Shown: positions 6,699 to 9,329 of the stretch, piece after piece
How the letters are laid out: each line of letters starts with the position of its first letter
Position numbering within the stretch: position 1 is the first letter of the stretch
NCBI GenBank assembly: GCA_946545035.1
Contig: CAMNND010000037.1
Span: 1-9,329 of the forward strand
Reading direction: 5' to 3'
DNA: 9,329 nt
DNA from: an uncultured Clostridium sp.
GTDB lineage: Bacteria > Bacillota > Clostridia > TANB77 > CAG-508
Notes under the pieces: generated by a model
Seen by the model: only the letters and a program-made list of their open reading frames with translations
The model's database searches: none
What the model was told of the DNA's origin: nothing
Translations under genes and position numbers: made by a program

Positions 6699-6998
6699 TT
6701 ATAAAATAATGCTAATTATTAATGCTAAACCTAAAATAAGATTTGATATTTTTAATCTTTTTAACTTCTTTTTATTCTTACTATTTTTATCTACTTCATT
6801 TTTATCTATATAATTTGAGATAATAAACTCAGCTTCTTTTATTACCATTTCTTCATTGTTCAATTTCTTATAATTTGTATTTTTAAATTTACTAGAACAT
6901 TCATATTTTTTTGCTTTTTTATTTTCTTTCAAAATTAAAATTGCCTCATCGATTGTATTTGACGGAAACTCCTTAATTCTAATAATATTTTTATCCAT
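6699..6998 (-). CDS. Small tail-anchored membrane protein in the sporulation cluster, unknown function
   Basis: I do not recognise this 99-residue protein. Its N-terminal half begins MDKNIIRIKEFPSNTIDEAI and looks like a small helical cytoplasmic domain. Residues 68-83 are very basic (KNSKNKKKLKRLK), and the last 16 residues (about 84-99) are hydrophobic and run to the stop, as in a tail-anchored protein with its body in the cytoplasm. One cysteine (34) is present. The start at 6998 is chosen because GGAGG stands 9 bases upstream. An ATG at 7004 is too close to that site, and one at 7019 lies upstream of it and would make it coding. The gene sits 47 bases after the yyaC-like gene and 53 bases before the spoIVFA-like gene on the same strand, so a role in sporulation is a reasonable inference, but only from position. 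Confidence 0.7.
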   Translation of the reverse strand: MDKNIIRIKEFPSNTIDEAILILKENKKAKKYECSSKFKNTNYKKLNNEEMVIKEAEFIISNYIDKNEVDKNSKNKKKLKRLKISNLILGLALIISIIL

Positions 6999-7045
6999 AC
7001 CCATATACCTCCAAAACATATATAGATATTTTTTCCAATTTAAAA

Positions 7046-7549
7046 TTATTTATTCATTATTAAGCTAATTCCTTCGAAAGTTTTTTTAGATAATTTTAAT
7101 ATTTTAGATAAAGGAATATTTTGTAATACATTAAAATTTAAATTTGGATTGTTGTAGTCTTTTCCAACCACTACCTTTACCCCTAAATCTCCAACCTTAT
7201 CCACATTTTTTCCAAGACTATCTCCAAAATTAATTCCATCATCAACAAATATTTTTCCAATATTTTCACTTGATGATAAAGCCGCATCTATAGCAACAAT
7301 ATATGGGTTCTCATATTTAGTATTTATTTTATCCAAAGTACTTATAATATTTTCGTATGTTACATTATTAAATAAATCTCCGTAGACAACTTCACTTCCA
7401 AATTTATCAATTAAAAGTGATCCGATTATTGGTCCTAGACTGTCTCCAATTACCCTATCTGTACCAATGCAGAAAAAAATCACTTTGCTATCCACATCTA
7501 ATCCACCTTTAATCCACTTTATATAATGTTTAAAATCTTCTTCTTCCAA
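7046..7549 (-). CDS. yyaC: YyaC-like spore protein (DUF1256, GPR-like fold)
   Basis: The 167-residue protein matches the YyaC family. Signature CIGTDRVIGDSLGP (27-40) holds the conserved Asp/Gly pattern, followed by AIDAALS (86-92) and VGDLGV (119-124). YyaC is related in fold to the germination protease GPR and to hydrogenase-maturation proteases. It is made in sporulating Firmicutes, and its substrate is not known to me. The start is TTG (7549-7547), not ATG: a strong AAGGAGG (7563-7557) lies 7 bases upstream, and no in-frame ATG exists nearby. It is the first gene after the tsf terminator and probably leads the operon that continues with the tail-anchored protein and the SpoIVFA/SpoIVFB-like pair. 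Confidence 0.85.
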   Translation of the reverse strand: MEEEDFKHYIKWIKGGLDVDSKVIFFCIGTDRVIGDSLGPIIGSLLIDKFGSEVVYGDLFNNVTYENIISTLDKINTKYENPYIVAIDAALSSSENIGKIFVDDGINFGDSLGKNVDKVGDLGVKVVVGKDYNNPNLNFNVLQNIPLSKILKLSKKTFEGISLIMNK

Positions 7550-7571
7550 ATGAAGTCCTCCTTACATTTTA

Positions 7572-7600
7572 GAATATGTTTGAAAAAAGAAAACTATTCA
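7572..7600 (-). promoter_or_regulatory. Possible forespore-type (sigma-F/sigma-G) promoter before yyaC
   Basis: On the minus strand TGAATA (7600-7595) is followed after 16 bases by CATATTC (7578-7572). This resembles the sigma-G pattern TGAATA ... CATACTA, with spacing one base short and two -10 differences. Transcription would begin about 7565, giving a very short leader that still includes the ribosome binding site. No good sigma-A promoter is visible between the tsf terminator and the TTG start. Confidence 0.4.
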
Positions 7601-7608
7601 ATAAGAGC

Positions 7609-7638
7609 AAAAAAATCCCACTACTTAATTGTAGTGGG
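7609..7638 (-). terminator. tsf: Intrinsic terminator of tsf
   Basis: On the minus strand CCCACTAC (7638-7631), loop of six, GTAGTGGG (7624-7617) forms a perfect 8-bp stem followed by A and seven T residues (7615-7609). It starts just after the tsf stop codon and separates the translation genes from the sporulation cluster. Confidence 0.9.
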
Positions 7639-7646
7639 AAATATTA

Positions 7647-8528
7647 TTATCCTTTAATTTGTTTTGCAACTTCTTCAGCAAAGTTTTCTTCAACTTTTTC
7701 GATTCCTTCACCTTTTTCTAATCTTGCAAATCTATTAATTTCAGCACCTTTTTCTTTTAATAATTGAGATACTTTCTTGTCTGGATCTTTAACGAATTCT
7801 TGGTCTACTAAGCAGATTTCTCCGTAGAATTTTCCAATTCTTCCTTGAACCATTTTTTCAGCTATTTCAGCTGGTTTACCTTCGTTCATAGCTTGAGCTT
7901 TTAGGATTTCCATTTCTTTTTCTACTCTTTCAGCTGGAACTGATTCTCTGTTTAAGTATTCTGGTTTAGCTGCAGCTATTTGCATACAAATATCTTTAGC
8001 TAGTTCTTCAGAAGCATTGTTCATATCAACTAAAACAGCAATTTTTCCATCTCCGTGGATATATTTAGCAACTGTTCCGTTTGTTTCGAATCTTTCAAAT
8101 CTTCTGATTGACATGTTCTCTCCGATTGTAGCGATTTTGTTTGTTAATACTTCTTGAACTGTTTTTGTAGAATCAGAAATTGATGTTTGAGCTAATAATG
8201 CTTCAACATCAGCTGGGTTGTTTAATGCAACTTGTTTAGCAACGTCAGCTACAAATGCTTTGAACTCTGCATTTGAAGCAACGAAGTCTGTTTCAGCGTT
8301 AACTTCAACAACGGCTCCAACCTTTCCGTCTTCTGTTATATATGCATCTACTAATCCTTCTGCAGCAACTCTGTCAGATTTTTTAGCAGCTTTAGCTATT
8401 CCTCTTTCACGTAATAATTCGATGGCTTTTTCCATATCTCCATCAGCTTCTGTTAAAACTTTTTTGCAGTCCATCATTCCTGCACCTGTTTTTTCTCTTA
8501 AATCTTTTACTTGGCTTGCTGTTATCAT
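7647..8528 (-). CDS. tsf: Translation elongation factor Ts
   Basis: The complete 293-residue EF-Ts is the nucleotide exchange factor that reloads EF-Tu with GTP. The N-terminal UBA-like domain carries KTGAGMMDCKKVL (13-25), and the EF-Tu-contacting motif ETDFVASN (79-86) follows. The C-terminal part contains the core and coiled-coil region ending in GKFYGEICLVDQ and VSQLL segments. The length is normal for Gram-positive bacteria. ATG 8528 has AAAGGAG (8542-8536) 7 bases upstream. It follows rpsB on the same strand, the usual bacterial order, with a terminator-like hairpin between them. Codon use is more GC-rich than in the sporulation genes, as expected for a highly expressed gene. Confidence 0.97.
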   Translation of the reverse strand: MITASQVKDLREKTGAGMMDCKKVLTEADGDMEKAIELLRERGIAKAAKKSDRVAAEGLVDAYITEDGKVGAVVEVNAETDFVASNAEFKAFVADVAKQVALNNPADVEALLAQTSISDSTKTVQEVLTNKIATIGENMSIRRFERFETNGTVAKYIHGDGKIAVLVDMNNASEELAKDICMQIAAAKPEYLNRESVPAERVEKEMEILKAQAMNEGKPAEIAEKMVQGRIGKFYGEICLVDQEFVKDPDKKVSQLLKEKGAEINRFARLEKGEGIEKVEENFAEEVAKQIKG

Positions 8529-8548
8529 ACCAATTCTCCTTTCTTAAT

Positions 8549-8589
8549 AAAAAATAGCTCCCACAATTATTTTAAAATAATGTAGGAGC
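8549..8589 (-). terminator. Attenuator-like hairpin between rpsB and tsf
   Basis: On the minus strand GCTCCTACA (8589-8581) pairs with TGTGGGAGC (8565-8557) over nine pairs, one of them a G-U. The segment between is a near-perfect AT palindrome that can extend the stem. It is followed by TATTTTTTA, a usable T-run, and ends just before the tsf ribosome binding site. It probably stops part of the transcripts after rpsB, so that S2 and EF-Ts are made in different amounts, or stabilises a processed 3' end. Confidence 0.65.
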
Positions 8590-8636
8590 AAATATATATC
8601 CGCCCTAGATTAATTTAGGACTTTTATTTACTTAAA

Positions 8637-9329
8637 TTATTCAGCAGATTCTTCTGAAGCTACAACTTCTTCCATAGATGTTGGCTCTTCTGCCTCAGCT
8701 TCGAATGTTTCTTCAGCTGATGTAGAAACATCTTCTGCTTCACCTTGTCTACCTTCAATGATTGCATTAGCCATTGTGTCAGCTATTAATTTAACTGCTC
8801 TTATAGCATCATCATTTCCTGGTATAGCATAATCAACATCTTCTGGGTTACAGTTTGTATCAACTAAACCAACAACTGGGATGTTTAATTTTCTAGCTTC
8901 TAATATAGCTATTCTTTCTTTCTTTGGATCTACTACGAATAATACTCCAGGAACTTCAGTCATATCTTTAATTCCTCCAAGGTTCTTCTCTAGTTTTTCC
9001 ATTTCTTTCTTTAATAGAATAACTTCTTTTTTAGGTAATACTTCGAAAGTACCATCTTCTTGCATTTTTTCTAATTCGTTAAGTCTTTCAACTCTTGTTC
9101 TGATTGTTCCGAAGTTTGTTAACATACCACCTAACCATCTTTGGTTAACGTAGTACATTCCGCTCTTTTCAGCAGCTTCTTTCATACATTCTTGAGCTTG
9201 TTTCTTTGTTCCAACAAATAAGAATGTTTTTCCTTCTTCTGCTTGAGCTCTCATGAACTCGTATGCTTCATCTAATTTTTTTGAAGTCTTTTGTAAATCG
9301 ATAATATGGATTCCGTTTCTAGCTTGGAA
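8637..9329 (-). CDS. rpsB: 30S ribosomal protein S2, N-terminus cut by the window edge
   Basis: The frame stays open to the right edge. Its first visible residues are FQARNGIHIIDLQKT, a core S2 signature, so the real start lies about 35 residues outside the window and the ATG near 9254 is internal. Further S2 landmarks follow: FVGTKKQAQE, the YVNQRWLGGMLTNF motif, and PGVLFVVDPKKERIAILEA with NIPVVGLVDTNCNPEDVDY and IPGNDDAIRAVKL. S2 assembles late on the back of the small subunit near S1's place and is essential. The last 35 residues or so are a low-complexity acidic tail (many Glu, Ala and Ser) ending EESAE, longer than in E. coli. About 230 residues are visible. It leads the rpsB-tsf unit, and its promoter is outside the window. 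Confidence 0.97.
   Translation of the reverse strand, partial: FQARNGIHIIDLQKTSKKLDEAYEFMRAQAEEGKTFLFVGTKKQAQECMKEAAEKSGMYYVNQRWLGGMLTNFGTIRTRVERLNELEKMQEDGTFEVLPKKEVILLKKEMEKLEKNLGGIKDMTEVPGVLFVVDPKKERIAILEARKLNIPVVGLVDTNCNPEDVDYAIPGNDDAIRAVKLIADTMANAIIEGRQGEAEDVSTSAEETFEAEAEEPTSMEEVVASEESAE

Noticed and set aside
8218..8547. Plus-strand open frame of 109 codons opposite tsf
   Set aside because: It is a shadow of the well-conserved EF-Ts gene, caused by its codon pattern.
8602..8621. Small inverted repeat after rpsB considered as an independent terminator
   Set aside because: The stem is only about six pairs and is not followed by a T-run on the coding strand. The stronger hairpin at 8549-8589 explains the spacer better.
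9252..9254. ATG taken as the start of rpsB
   Set aside because: The frame remains open and codes for conserved S2 sequence up to the window edge, so this methionine is internal.

Overview
The window is AT-rich, with most coding strands rich in A/T-ending codons. It carries an endospore gene cluster next to translation genes, which points to a low-GC, endospore-forming Gram-positive bacterium, most likely class Clostridia. I cannot name a genus from the sequence alone. Everything except one regulator and one small gene lies on the minus strand.

Right part (about 7600-9329, minus strand): the 3' part of rpsB (ribosomal protein S2, running off the right edge) is followed by tsf (elongation factor Ts). 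A stem-loop with a T-run lies between them and a strong intrinsic terminator follows tsf. Middle part (about 5090-7600, minus strand): a four-gene sporulation cluster in the order yyaC-like, an unrecognised tail-anchored membrane protein, a SpoIVFA-like LytM/M23 protein and a SpoIVFB-like site-2 protease. Spacing is short and the cluster is probably one operon. In Bacillus subtilis the SpoIVFA/SpoIVFB pair controls pro-sigma-K processing at the membrane around the forespore. Here the protease lacks the C-terminal CBS domain of the B. subtilis protein, and the LytM domain keeps all of its metal and catalytic residues.

Between the sporulation cluster and the left region sits a small 74-residue four-cysteine protein (4827-5051, plus strand). 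It is about 41% GC by hand count, clearly higher than its AT-rich neighbours, and has its own promoter-like sequence and a downstream hairpin.

Left part (1-4736): a divergent efflux/envelope locus. A TetR-family regulator (plus strand) faces a two-gene minus-strand operon. The first gene is an RND/MMPL-type membrane transporter. The second, overlapping it by 8 bases, is a secreted protein built largely from xxxLxxG heptad repeats, cut by the left edge. The 160-base divergent control region holds three copies of TGAC-N5-GTCA placed over both predicted promoters, close to whole helical turns apart. I infer that the TetR protein represses both itself and the transporter operon, and that the heptad-repeat protein is a wall-crossing partner of the transporter.

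The most interesting candidates are the MMPL/heptad-repeat pair with its operator array, the compositionally odd four-cysteine gene, and the unrecognised tail-anchored protein inside the sporulation cluster.
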